A stretch of 64,000 nucleotides of DNA. Origin: Selaginella tamariscina (Eukaryota > Streptophyta > Lycopodiopsida > Selaginellales > Selaginellaceae). The position numbers and the translations under genes were made by a program. This document shows positions 1 to 12,102 of the stretch, piece by piece (positions within the stretch are counted from its first letter, which is position 1; the number at the start of each line of letters is the position of its first letter). Where the stretch lies: NCBI GenBank assembly GCA_003024785.1, contig PUQB01000080.1, positions 124,001-188,000 of the forward strand, given 5' to 3'. The notes under the pieces were generated by a model. That model was not told the DNA's origin, searched no databases, and saw only the letters and a list, made by a program, of their open reading frames with translations.

Positions 1-3000
1 ACTATGTTAATAATAGTATGTGGCGTTGTAGTTGTACACTTAGACCTTTATACGAGAAGGGTGGAAGGTGGTTAAGATTCTTTGATATATGGGCTTGGAT
101 ATGGAGGAACACTAGGGGGAGGCACATGTGAATCTATAGTGTGACACAACTTGTTCTTGACCCCATTGTATAAAATGCTTCAAGTGTTGCATATGTATAA
201 TCTCTAGAGAATTGGGTTTGAATGTTGTGCCAAACTTCATAAATTTACAAAACCCTATTTGCCATAGCACTCAATATGGTTCTTTTTACTAAACATGAAA
301 ACTCTTGATTAAACCATGTATTATAATTTGGGAAAATGAAACTCATCCACATTGTAATTTGAGGAGGACGATGATGAGAGCGTTGTCCCTTATAAACATA
401 CCCAAGTGTTTCTATAAATTCTACTTAAACCAATGGAAGAATGCTTGTCAAATACTAATAACATTAATAGTTCATGCCAAGTGCGAAGGTAGACCTAACT
501 CTATCATAATACTAGGTCATGACCATATAAGAGCTTCTATGGTGAAGTACTAATGGAACTCTGTACTCTAGTGACATAGACATATTGAACAGAAGGAAAT
601 GTTAAAAGTTTACTTATTTTGTGATTATCCCCTTGAAAATCATGACAATCCATTCCACCAAATATCTATCTGAGGATGATAAGTACTTATAAAAGTGTGG
701 CATATCCCTAACCTAGATGTCAAGACATAAAATGCCTCGGCCATAAACGCATGACCATTGTTCAAGAGAATTCATTCCAAATAAGAATGCTGGAACACCC
801 GATTAAGAAGAAAGTGGCCAATAACAAAAGTAGTTGCACTAGCAAGAGCACCAACTTCCACCCAACAAATTAGGTAGTCAGAAGCGATAATAATGTACTC
901 ATTGCCAGTAGTCGATCATAGAAAGGTCCCATTAAATTAAATCCACCAACTCAAATGGACGAATTGACTCCAACTGTACTTCTGAAGTACAAGGGGGAGC
1001 ATTGCGAATTTGATACCAAATACAACTATGCACATATTGAATCACATCTCCTAACAACTCTAGCCAATAGAAAGATTTATGTAACTTCTCAATCATCTCA
1101 TGTGCCCGCCAAGAACATGAGAGTCATAGTAAGCTCAGAGGAAGCGTGGAACAAAGACTGAAGGCACCACCAACTGCAAATGATTAATCCGAATTAGTTC
1201 TCATAAAATAAAGAAGGTTGTCCTAAAGACGATATTAAGAATGTAAGTGCCTAAATGACAAGTCATTAACAAGCAAAATAATTTCACTAACTTATTCTTA
1301 CATAGCCATAAAATGTTTTACGGTTATGGACATCAATGGATGGCAATGATGCAAGATTCTCAAACCTATCACAGAGCTTTCGAATTTATGGCTCAACCTT
1401 TTGAACTTCATGAACCTTATTCAAAGAAGGCAAATCCAACTTTGCACCTTGTGGATATTAAATATTCAACAGAATAACTACTAACGGCATTGAATCTTCC
1501 TCTAGAAAATCCACTGATGCTGGAACAACTGGCTCATCATGAACAAAAGAAGAAAAAGAAGGTGGAAGAAGAGCTCGAAAAAGAGCATCAACATCAATCA
1601 TATAATTCCTTGGGTGATGAATAACCTCGAAGTTGTAGATTTAAAGTTTCAAGGCCCACCTAGTAGTACGGCTAACCAAGTTCTTCTACTTCAACAACAA
1701 AATAACTACATCATAATCGCCTTCCAACAACGTTTGAGAACCATGTAGTAAGCATGGAACTTCTCAAAACCCTAAACCGCTATTAGACATTCTTTCTCTG
1801 TTTGGAGTAGTTCACCTTTGTTGACTGCAATGTAAGCTGATGTATGCAATCGTTGACTAGGCACACTTGTATTCTCTTTCATCAACACGCCCATGTCAGA
1901 AGCATCCATGTGCAAAATAAGGGACAAGTGTAATCATGTATGCCAAAACTAGAGGAGTCATTAACAACTCCTTAACACCTACTTGCAATCCTAGACCAAG
2001 CGGTAGATGATGTTGACAATTTTAACAACGCCCGCAATGGTGCAGTATGATTTGAAAGATGATCAACAAAATGACCAAGTATTATGCATTGCTAAAAAAA
2101 TGTTGCACATTGTTTACACACTTCGACTTTAGAATTATAACAAGTTTGTCAGAATCGATTTACAAACCTTCACAAAAATGTGATATCTAAGATAAGTGGT
2201 GGTCCTTAAATCCAAACACACACTTAAACCACTTCAGCTTCTAACCAGCTTCCCACACCCAATCCAAACCTTGTGTACATCATAGACTTACTCTTCCCAC
2301 ATCCTTTCCAAGTGGATCAAAATATCATTAATAAAGTCGGCAATCACCTCTGGCATATCATAAAGAACCTCGTCCATTATACATTAGAAAATTACTAAAG
2401 CATTGTTCAAACCAAAAGGCATCACCAAGAATTCATATAAGCCAAATAGTGTCTGAAAAATAGTCTTCAAAATATCCATGTTGGCCATCCAAACTTGTCA
2501 ATATCCAAAAGCGAAATCTAACTTGGTGAACCAATGGTTCCACCCTAATTGATCCAAAGATATGTGATATGAGAAATGGGTAAACATCCGAAATAGTCAT
2601 ATCATTCAACAAGCAAAAATCTATGCAGAATCAAATGTTCCCATTTGGCTTTATCACAAAAGAAGGTTGCACACTTAAGGACTTTGAGACTTCTGAATAA
2701 CACCCTTATTTAAAATCTCTTTAACATTTTGTAAGATCTTAAGCTCCTTTAGTGATCGACGCCGAACATGTATCTTGATCAGCCTAGCATCCTCATTTGG
2801 AATAGGGTGACATGTTGACATTGTCTCTCCCACTTGTAGCTTTGCATGCTCTAGTTCCACTTCATGTTGGGGATGGTCATGCTCCAACAGACATTGATGT
2901 TGTTGCTGCCATGTATCAAGACAAGGTTGGGTCATGGACATGGATGAGGATGTGCAGTCCATTGTTAGGCTTGTGATGTGGTTGGACACACATATCAACA

Positions 3001-3100
3001 TTGTCAACGTTTTCCCAATTGCATTCTTCATTTTCAGGGTGGAGGCCTTGGCATCACAACGTCTAGTTGGCACCACTATAGTGAAAGGTTTTGATGCAGT
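1..3100 (-). mobile_element. Degenerate Ty3/gypsy retrotransposon pol remnant
   Basis: Reading the minus strand, conceptual frames around 2,760-2,480 give the start of a Ty3/gypsy reverse transcriptase. A KEILNKGVI segment is followed, after a stop, by QPSFVIKPNG and then LLNDMTISDVYPF, matching the fingers/palm of chromovirus-type RT. Further down, around 960-700, the minus strand reads VDLMGPF and then a WVEVGAL segment, the start of an integrase core. Many stops and shifts separate these pieces, so the copy is dead. The 3' end runs off the left edge of the window; no LTR is visible at position 1. The first ~110 bases recur near 20,790-20,910, next to an LTR-like stretch, suggesting a second remnant of the same family there. 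Family assignment is good; exact limits are uncertain. Confidence 0.7.
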
Positions 3101-4367
3101 GAATCTTCTAGGAAACGAAGAATTGCATGAGTATATTAGGAAGGTTCTTGTGTGAATAAGTTAGTGACCCCTTCGTCTTTCTTTCATGAGTGTTATCAAG
3201 GGGTTCACTCGATACCAGTTCATTCGGTCTTTACTTTTTAAATTCAATTTGATAACATGACACGTTTGTTTTTTCTTTCAATACTAATTAATACATGCTC
3301 AAGTTTGTCTTCTATTCCTCATTCTATTACTATACATTGCCATCTTCATTTGTGTCGTGCGGTAGAACCAATTTTCATTCTTTATAGGAACGGACACACT
3401 CATGCTTGTTCACAGGATGAGACTGACATAGCCATTCGTGTGGACAATCGTGATCGTGAGCTTGAGCTTCAATTTTTGTGGGTGGTGCTGAGTCAAACTT
3501 TTGACTTTATTCTTAATATTAATTAATTAACTCGCAATCATGATAAGTGTGACTTTGAAAAGTCTTCCCTTGTTTGACTCTCCCACATATTTCTTCCATT
3601 CCTTTTAATTTTATCGTCTACTTTTACCTTTAATTCAATCACTTTTCTCTTATGCTTATTTCTTATTGTCTTTCCTTCATATTTTTCCATTCCTTCTCTA
3701 GATCCCTCAAATTATCGTCATGATGCAGTTGTTAATTAGCTTAAGAGGAAATATGTTAATCTCTTCAACTTTGACTTGTCATTCGGCTTTTATGAGTTCT
3801 TGGTGATGAACTGGTGACCATATGGCTTAATAGGGTGACATGTTGCAACGGTCACTGCATTGTGCAAATGAAGATGGTAATATATAGCAGTAGACTAAAG
3901 AATATAAAACAAACTCGAGCTTGTATCAAACACATTAAAAGAAAAACAGAACGGGTTGTGTTATCAAATTGAGCTTGAAAAGTAAAGACCGAATAAACTA
4001 ATGTCGAGTAAACCTTTGATGATACTCCTAAAAGAAAAAACTGAGGGGTCCCAACTTATTCACACAAAGACCCTCCTGATTCTTCATTTCCTAAAAGATT
4101 CACTGTATTAAGACCTTCCACTACAGCAGCACCAACCAGATGTTGTTGATGCCAAGGCCTTCACCCTGGAAATGGAGGACACCAATTGGGAAAATGTTGA
4201 CAACACTGATACGTGTGTCCAACTGCATCACACACCTAACAACAGACTGCATGTCCTTGTCCATGTCCATGATCCCAACCTTATCATGATACATGAGCAG
4301 CAACACATTAACCTCCATCATGAAGTGGATTTAGAGCACACAAAGCTACAAACAGGAGAGACGATGT
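2818..4367. repeat. Inverted repeat inside the retrotransposon remnant
   Basis: The segment about 2,818-3,268 reappears reverse-complemented at about 3,942-4,367. Both arms contain a stretch encoding a GETMS-like peptide next to EHxKLQ, a GGCCTTGGCATCA block, and the end GAATAAGTT. The arms are roughly 75-80% identical by eye and enclose about 670 bases with no recognisable gene. This could be an inverted duplication of the gag-pol junction of the surrounding Ty3/gypsy remnant. Confidence 0.7.
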
Positions 4368-5006
4368 CTTATATTATTGTGCCAGATACAAAACATTGTC
4401 AAGAGTCAATGGAGCCAGTACATGCACAAGCCCCACAAGGTTTTGATGAAGTGTTGGCCATAACATAATCTAACTTGATGCACTCCGATATGTTAGGTTC
4501 TTCATGAAGCAAAAGGCTTCAAAAGCAAACACCAAATTGCATAACCAACTCAGATGTCTCTTGGTGAATATGATGATTATCGAAAAGCATCATCATAGTC
4601 ATCATCATGCTCAAATGTGTATTTGAAGACCATTAGAAGAATACTCCAATCCCCACAAGTTGCTACGTCTAGACCATTATACCACTGCAACACCATCCCT
4701 TGAAAACAAATAGGAGACTCACGCAAACATCAAGCATTGTTCCATTAATGATATGTGGCGACCACTGTATTTATAATAGGAGCATGAGTAGCACCATGGG
4801 CTATGGACACCACCATCATTGAGTCTAATTGTTCAGCTGCACTTGCATGGCATTTAGCAATTACATGAGTAGTTGCTCCACAAAACAAAGGATTTGCATA
4901 TTATGCAATCATAAAAGAAAGAAGAGAATACAAATCTACAAGAATAGAACATATCTAACAATGGAAAAGCTAAATGCAAAAAACAGAAGATTTACACAAA
5001 ATGCAC
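4368..5006. other. Non-coding flank left of the TIR element
   Basis: No gene is supported. The stretch ends with the 17-mer AGAAGATTTACACAAAA (4,985-5,001), which recurs in the same orientation at 19,925-19,941, just beyond the other end of the large TIR element. It may be the tail of the minus-strand retrotransposon into which the element inserted. Confidence 0.4.
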
Positions 5007-5025
5007 GTTGTAACTAAAGTGGGCA
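5007..5025 (+). repeat. Left terminal inverted repeat
   Basis: GTTGTAACTAAAGTGGGCA, 18/19 identical to the reverse complement of 19,881-19,899. The following ~60 bases (GAAAATGGAAATAT, then AT-rich with TTAATTAA runs) match the left end of the MITE at 37,254. Confidence 0.75.
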
Positions 5026-5399
5026 GATACGTGAAAATGGAAATATAAAATAAATTACTAATTAATACTTAAATTTTAATTATTAATTAATCATTTAATT
5101 AATGTAATTAAGCCTTAAATATTAATTAATTAATTAATTAATCCTTCAATACCTTACTTAGTAAGGAATATTCCTAAAATATCTTAGAATATTCATATTA
5201 TTTTAAAAGTTTACAATAATGAAGAAATACTATCAAACATAATTACAATGAAATCATTTTCTTATCACAATTAATTTTTTATAAATACTTTCTTCCTATC
5301 ATACAAAGAAATCTTCTTATTTTGTCTAAATCATCACTCTCCGAATTAATCAAATCATTTTGGTCAATATCTTGATGTTGTTGCCACCACTTAACACTC
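5026..5399. other. AT-rich left subterminal region
   Basis: TTAATTAA-rich sequence without coding potential, including a small palindrome (TTACTTAGTAA near 5,153). It shares GGAATATTC-type motifs with the right subterminal region, as expected for element ends. Confidence 0.5.
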
Positions 5400-6640
5400 T
5401 CACGAATGCAATTGGGAGTTGCCCATCCTTGTTAATACATAAGATGTGATAAGAGAAGGTCTGCATAAAGGCTCATCTAAAACTGACGTTCTTAAGATAA
5501 TATTATAAAGCGCCCGATTGCTATCCTTCATTTTATAAAAATTCAATATCACGAGAAGAAAAGCTTCAGGAAATGTATGATACGGTGGATACTGCTCATA
5601 AAAATTTTCGAGATTCTTTCTTTCTGAGGCACGTATCCAAGTAGTTCACTAGCTCATCCATGATATCGGTATCAGAATATGGATCGAAAGTGATTGATGA
5701 ATACAAGCAATGTTTTGGTTGAGCATAGCCTTCTGAGGAGAATCGTCTACTACTAACATCTGTGCGTTCTTCATTATCCTTAAGCGACTGATCTCCCCAT
5801 GAGTCCCAATTATTCTTTCATTCTTGAAGAAGTACGGATTGCTTTCCTTTCTTATATTGTGAAATTCGAGAGGTTTATAATATTCGCTGGTCAAAAATCC
5901 AATCTTTTACGAATCACCTCTTCTGCAACACTACAATGTTTCTTAAGTAAATTCAACAGCGGTGTTAAGTTATGAATCTGCATGCATGACCAAATCCCAC
6001 AAGCGCACCCATCTCCTTAAGCTTTTGAAAGAGACGATCCAACCCTGGACGAAAAATAATATCATATCGAAATTTACCATGACAAGGAATGAAATCTCCT
6101 TGTTTGATTCTTTTTCCTATCCTTGGGCCTTTGTCGATGAAGTAGAACACCATTGACATCCAACAACACAATATGGCCATGATAACATGGGATAGCGTTG
6201 CCTCTTGAATACTTTGCAAATCACTTGTTTGCTCCCTTTCACATTTATCCATTGCCACTATCTCGTTGCCTATCCCTTCATCATTTAATTGTACATCATC
6301 CTTACAAGATTCAGATATTGCATACGCTGAAGAAATTGATTTCGGAACTGAAGCCAATAAAAATGATGATGAAGTGGCCCCATGGTAACGATGTTTTTGA
6401 GCTGCATTATTATCCATTTCCTGCATGAACTTTGTCATTCTGACATGTGGCACAAATTGTCGCCAAACCCCTCTCTTACCTTGCCAATGCTGAAAATCCA
6501 TGTTCTCAATTGTTTCATTACATCTGCAAAATGATAATTAGCTGACCTTAAAATTATTAGGTATATTATTTACCTTGTTAATGTGTGACCCATGTTTGAC
6601 TAAAAGCTTCATTAATCCTTGAGAATTTATTTTCTGTACA
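5400..6640 (-). CDS. FCP1/NIF-like HAD phosphatase domain gene (frame-broken)
   Basis: Reading the minus strand, a putative exon starts after a TTTGTACAG acceptor near 6,636 and another after TTTTGCAG near 6,524. The protein then has a polar, acidic N-terminal part of about 100 residues. HAD motif I follows as VLLDVNGVLLHRQ (around 6,170-6,130), then an FRYDIIFRPG segment, a YYKPLEF segment and motif III as VVDDSPQKAMLN (around 5,755-5,720). This order is that of plant FCP1/NIF (CTD-phosphatase-like) domains, which dephosphorylate Ser/Thr on protein tails using the first Asp of motif I. At least three frame changes separate the motifs, so it is either a pseudogene or carries assembly indels. 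It is the outermost cargo gene of the TIR element, downstream of the ParB-like gene on the same strand. Exon limits and the stop are approximate. Confidence 0.6.
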
Positions 6641-6700
6641 AATATAAAAGAAATATACAAAAATGCCTTATGTTACACTCATTTACAACTATTCGTCACT

Positions 6701-9700
6701 CTAACAATTCATTAACAATTCTTCTTCGCTATTACCTTCTGAGTGAGGCGAAGAAGGTCTAAGCCGCTTGTGAGATGGTTCAAGATCTTCTGCATCTTCT
6801 ATTGATGTTTCCATGGGTCTGGAGTGTGCGAATGTTCTGTACTCCTCGAGATAACTTCCGGTCTAATATCTGATTGAAGTTCGTTCTCAGACTCCGAGAT
6901 TGAACCAGATTCACCTTCAGAGCTATCGCACTTATCTGGAGGGAACTTTCTCAAATACGCCTTTATGGATTCGTTGGGGTACTCAGTTGAGAACCTCTAT
7001 CCACTTGTTCAGGTCCTCAACCATGGTCTTATCCTTTTCAACGGCAAACACACATGTATGCCGAAGGTAACACTCCTTCAAGACGGACCCCCTAGTGCAG
7101 TAGTCAAAAACCCACGCATCACTGTGAGGACCCCTATCAAGTTGACGATGCTCCGTGCCGCTTGACTTGTAATGTTTGGATAACGTACATTGCCGAATAC
7201 GTCACTCCCTATCGGTGTATCGGATGGAGGTTCAGGGCCGTTGGAGTGCAAACAGATGCCTGGCCAGTCATTTGGAAGCTTGAAATTGTTTGGCGCATTC
7301 CTAACAACCAAGTGAACAACGGTATCAATGCACTTGGGATTAGCATCGTTCATATAAAATCCTGTCCAACGATGTCTATTCTTCTTGGCGAAGGCGAAGG
7401 CAAAAGTATCGGTGACATGAGCAAGAATCAAGAAATAAATACCTGAAAAAGTAGGTATCAGTGAAGAGCGCAAGCATGAATTCAATAATAAATACCTTCT
7501 ATGTATATGCTTGCACGGCTAAGTTTCTCCACCAGATCCTCTAGTGCCCTATCTGTCGAAAGATTTTTTGACACCCGCCGATCCATCACGAACAATTGAA
7601 ACGGTTTCCTACAAGCAGTGATGTTACCCCATAAAGTCTCCGAATCTAACAACAAACATCTGTAGGGCTTGTCGTGATTCGTAGCATCCTCCTTTATAAG
7701 GTTCAATTCGGTTCTCCGCTGCTGAAGGACTGCCATAAGAGAAGGCGTCATCCCAATGTTCTCCTTTTTGGCGTTGGCGTGCAATAGATTCTTGCCTAGA
7801 TCTTCCGATTGGTTCACCCATTCGACAAGCATATCATCGTTCGTCACATGCAAATATTTGCTGACCTCTTCATATGTTGAAGTCGAGGTCCAACCCAGTT
7901 TGTGGCAGTGTATTCCCAACCACTCCTTGAAATGCCTGACCGTCTTCAACTCCATTGCCTTGAGATGAAAAGGAGAGGTTGGGCTGCTGTTATTAATTTG
8001 TAGTTTGCCATCGATCACCAAATCAGCCAAGACTTCCATCTCCTCCATCGTTGTTCCATTTAAAGGCTTCAACCATGTGAGCTTGAAATCGTTGTCTACA
8101 TCCTTTGTAGATTGAACAGACTTAGCCTTCGGCGTCTTACTGGGTTTCTTTGCAGACTTTTCTGAGGGCTCCCCTTCACTTGTCTGCTTCTTCTTCAGTG
8201 TTCCTTTTGAAAAGGATTCCATAATCCCCAACCATTTGGCAAAGATCCTATCTTCGGGGCAAGAAATCAACATCATCAGAAAGGATGTTTCCTTCCCGCC
8301 CACCTGGGCAAAATCAACTGCTGCAATTTCTTCAACTCTCTGAGAAAAAACAGATTAATATACCGGCGAGATAAATCCCGCCCAAACAATTTGCTTACCC
8401 GGTATTCCAGATTGTGTATTCCTGCGTAGCTCTTTGTGGTCGCTGAAGAGATTCCCACACGGCTCGCGTGTGTTTAAACTTCTCCCATATTTTGCTGTTG
8501 TAGTGGTTGGTGTCGGCAGCGTCCCATTCCGCCGATAACTTATGGTACTGCTCGATTGTGAGATTCGGCTTAGCTAAAAACGCCGATCTTTTTGTCAGCT
8601 TCTCACGGGTATGCTCGGAAAGTTTTGTTGCCATCGTTCCTTTGTTGTGTTCATCGAGAAGTCGTTGGGCTGCCGTTATTGTGTGCTGGCCACTAATGAT
8701 GTAGTACTTGATAGATTTTCTATTCTCCGTCTGAATCTTCATGAGTTGTTCTGGTGTTGTGATCCAGACTTTGTCAGCGCCCTTCCTTCTTTCATAGTAT
8801 GGACACAAAACAGCATTATGTGGAACGGTATAAGAATTGTCGTCCTTCATCTTCTCCATGAGCTCAGCTACACGTTCCTGGTTGAGTGGCCTGTAATTGA
8901 AGTTTGGGTTGACGCTGCAATATTTAACCCTACAAGGATAAATCTTTCATCCAACATCATTTCCTTGTGACTTATTGCAGCATGAGATGCCACAGGTGCA
9001 GCTGACAAAACGATTGATGATTTTCTTTTGCGATCCGAATCAACATGTGTGATCCCCGACTGCAGCTGTTCTAGTGTTCTCGGCACACTCTTCCAGCTCC
9101 CGAAGCTTCCTAAGCAAATTGAACGTGATCTGTAGAGAACCTGAGACCGAGCCACCCTCTCAATCTCCCTTATGATGTCGCTGTGTTCTTCTTCAATGTG
9201 AAGAGGGAAGATTGCTCCACTTGCTGATTTTCTGTATTGTGAAGCAATATCTCCTGACAATACACCTACTCGATGAGTCTGAAGATCTTCGAAGTAGACA
9301 TCCAGATGGATCCCCTCCATAGATGGGCTTTCGTTGAGTTGAAGAAGAACTCCAAGGTCAACATCATTAGTGAACACGTGAACGTCATTATCCACAAGTC
9401 GACAAACCACCCGAGATTAATGTTGTAACTGACGACCTCTGGATCCGAGAACGTGACATTGGATGGAACAAGGCATATCTGTCGAGAATCGTCCAATCTG
9501 GGTTCGCAGCCTGCTTTCGGGTGCTTGACTAGCGAATCTACTTTCCATTGTTTTGCTTGTCCATGAGATGTGACAGAGGTTAATTTGACAGCAACCATGG
9601 TTGCTCCAATGCGCTTCCCATTTATCTTAAAATATGGCCAAGTTGATTCCAGAATCCCCCTGCCCATCTCTTCTCCTGCTCTTGTCTTTAATGTCACCTC

Positions 9701-9800
9701 AATTCCACATCTGTATACAAAGTATTTAATTCTTCAAGCACATATCCGAGTATAACAGATTTTATTTTAATTCTTACCCTGAATTTGACGACGACTCCAT
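6701..9800 (-). CDS. ParB/Srx-like and methyltransferase-like protein of the TIR element
   Basis: The chosen start is the ATG at 9,798-9,800, just after a TTTTGCAG acceptor and conserved in the copy at 21,374. Three short introns with GT-AG ends fit (9,711-9,777; 8,340-8,397; 7,443-7,495). About 260 residues in, a ParB/sulfiredoxin-like segment reads NPNFNYRPLNQERVAELM, then after ~60 residues YYIISGQHTITAAQRLL, resembling the conserved boxes of ParB N-terminal domains. A Lys/Ser-rich linker follows. The C-terminal part has DAWVFDYCTRGSVLKEC and then FAVEKDKTMVEDL, resembling motif I and the following acidic strand of permuted N4/N6-type DNA methylases. No DPPY motif is visible, so catalysis is doubtful. 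An acidic Ser/Glu-rich tail ends the protein. At least four single-base frame breaks are present; the second copy is intact at two of them. Family calls rest on motif reading only. Confidence 0.6.
8365..8382. promoter_or_regulatory. Single palindrome copy inside intron 2 of the ParB-like gene
   Basis: GGCGAGATAAATCCCGCC, a variant of the array palindrome, lies within the 58-bp intron 8,340-8,397. The second gene copy keeps the same site at the same place (22,750-22,767, GGCGGGATTTATCTCACC) although the rest of the intron has diverged. Confidence 0.6.
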
Positions 9801-10177
9801 ACTAATCACTGAATCTCCTTATTTGATTAAATCGTCCTTCTGCAAAATAATACACTATGAATACAATTTATATAAAAACGCACAAACACTTGTCTAAACC
9901 CGAATATACAAAAATAATACACTGATAAATTCACATACACCTGAGAGAAGTGGACAGGATTAACTGTCCGAAGCTAACATTTGTGATAGTGCAAAAAACT
10001 GATAACATTTGGTTTTAGAAACCACAAATGTGAGCTTTGGACAGTTATACATGGTTTACTGGCTTTTACTCAAAATATTATGATAAGCAAAATATTATGA
10101 TAAGATGATAAAAGTAAACAAAATGAGATATGCAACTTATATATAGTCATAAACATATATATTCACATGGAAGGTGC
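9801..10177 (-). other. Leader region of the ParB-like gene
   Basis: The ATG is preceded within 50 bases by a good splice acceptor (TATTATTTTGCAG on the minus strand), so an upstream 5'-UTR exon probably lies beyond this stretch. An inverted repeat flanks the middle: GGACAGGATTAACTGTCC at 9,953-9,970, followed by TAACATTTGTG and its mirror CACAAATGTGAGC. No ORF is supported. Confidence 0.4.
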
Positions 10178-11117
10178 GGCGGGATTTATCTCGCCACATC
10201 TTTTATGCCTCCTAAAAGAGTGGGCGGGATTAATCTCGCCACCTTTCTGGAGGCCCTGAATGGGTGTGCGGGATTAATCCCGCCACCTTTCTCGTTCTCA
10301 GAGAGAATTGGGCAGGATTTATTTCTCACACCCCTTCAGGGGCTCCAGAAAGGCGGCGGGATTAATCCCCCACTCTTTTAGGAGGCATGGTGAAATTAAT
10401 CCCACCACCCTTCTCAGTTCCCTCCATTGGTATTTTGTAAACCTTCTCCGTCTCAGACAGAGTTAGTCGGGATTGATTCAACATACCAATGGAGGAAAAA
10501 AAGAAGGGTGGCGGGATTAATCCCGCCACCGGGCATAGAAGGTTCGGAGATTAATCCCGCCGCCCTCTCGTAAATCATGCGCTCACACATATATATTGGC
10601 TGCGGGATTAATCCCGCGGCATTTTGAACAGGGATGGGTGGGGCGGGATTAATCCCGCCGCTTATATCCTGCGGAAGTGCCTGAGCGGCGGATTAATCCC
10701 GCCACCCTCCGCGAAGGGCATGAGCATGGGGCGGGATTAATCCCGCCGTTCATGTCCTGCGTGAATTCCCTGGGCGGCGGGATTAATCCCGCCGCCTTAC
10801 ACGCAGGACATGTCATGCAGGCTCTTCGGTTAGCCTTCCGTGCAGGATCTTTCATGCAGGCTCTTCGGTTAGCCTCATGAGCGGCGGATTAATCCCGCCG
10901 CCCATCCCCTGTAAATGCCCTGTGCGGAATCCGGCGGGATTAATCCCGCCCATTAGGGCCTTCACACAGCCATTGCCGGCGAGATAAATCCCGCCGCATT
11001 CCGCACAGGGCATGGGTGGGCGGCGGGATTAATCCCGCCGCCATGGCCCCAACCATATAGCGGCGGGATTAATCCCGCCGCCGAGGCCAGCAGGCTATGT
11101 GGCGGGATTAATCCCGC
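10178..11117. repeat. Palindrome array 1 (GGCGGGATTAATCCCGCC)
   Basis: Seven exact copies of the 18-bp perfect palindrome (starts 10,510; 10,642; 10,730; 10,776; 10,933; 11,022; 11,062) and about ten variants sit in this 940-bp stretch. Spacing is mostly 38-46 bp. The spacers are themselves mirrored: GCCTCCTAAAAGAGTGGG at 10,207 and its complement at 10,369-10,386; CCTCCATTGGTAT at 10,421 and 10,483-10,495; CATGTCCTGCGTG at 10,751 and 10,800-10,812; ATGCCCTGTGCGGAAT at 10,915 and 10,998-11,013. The stretch is therefore a set of nested hairpins, GC-rich within an AT-rich element. It is non-coding; open frames across it are repeat artefacts. Confidence 0.9.
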
Positions 11118-11149
11118 TGCTCGAGGGCTTAGCATGTATGCGAGAGATA

Positions 11150-11199
11150 AAATTAATAAATAAAAAAATTATACAGATAAAAACACACACACATATATA

Positions 11200-11287
<88 letters not shown>

Positions 11288-12041
11288 TGTTATGTATGTA
11301 TAGGAGTGTACGTGTGTGTGCAAGAGATAGATAAATAAATAAAATTATACAGTACTGGTACAACATAATATATGTGTGTATATATGTACATAGGTATATA
11401 TATGTGTATATGTATATCGCGTGTATGCGTGTGAGCGAAACAAATAAAATCATACAGATAAACAAACACACACACACATATATATACACGGGTGTGCGTG
11501 TGTGTGCGAAAGATAAAACTAATAAATAAATAAAATTATACAGATAAACACACACATTATATATGTGTGTATATAGATATATAACCCATAGAGAAAGAGA
11601 GAGAGTCTATGAATATATAAGCATAATATATAAACTAGTTTGTATACTATTTGTTAATATGCATTTTATATATATATATATGTGTGTGTGTAAAGCAGTG
11701 TGCGTGTGTGTGGGAGAGATAGATCAATAAAATTTTTTTATAGATACTGGTACACATAATATATGTATGTATATATGTATATAGGTATATATATATGTGT
11801 ATATGTATATTGTGTGTATGCGTGTGTGAGTGAAACAATAAAATCATACAGATAAACAAACACACACACCACTATATATACACAGGTGTGCGTGTGTGTG
11901 TGAGAGATAAAACTAATAAATAAATAAAATTATACAGATAAACACACATATATATATGTGTGATATAATATTAACCCATATGAATATATAAGCATATATA
12001 TAAACTAGTGTTGTATACTATTTGTTAATATGCATTGATTA

Positions 12042-12102
<61 letters not shown>

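Noticed and set aside
1539..1748. Lys/Arg-rich plus-strand ORF
   Set aside because: Lies antisense to retrotransposon pol sequence and shows no domain.
10178..11117. CRISPR array
   Set aside because: Repeats are regular, but the repeat is a short perfect palindrome, spacers are mirrored rather than unique, there are no cas genes, and the DNA is eukaryotic.
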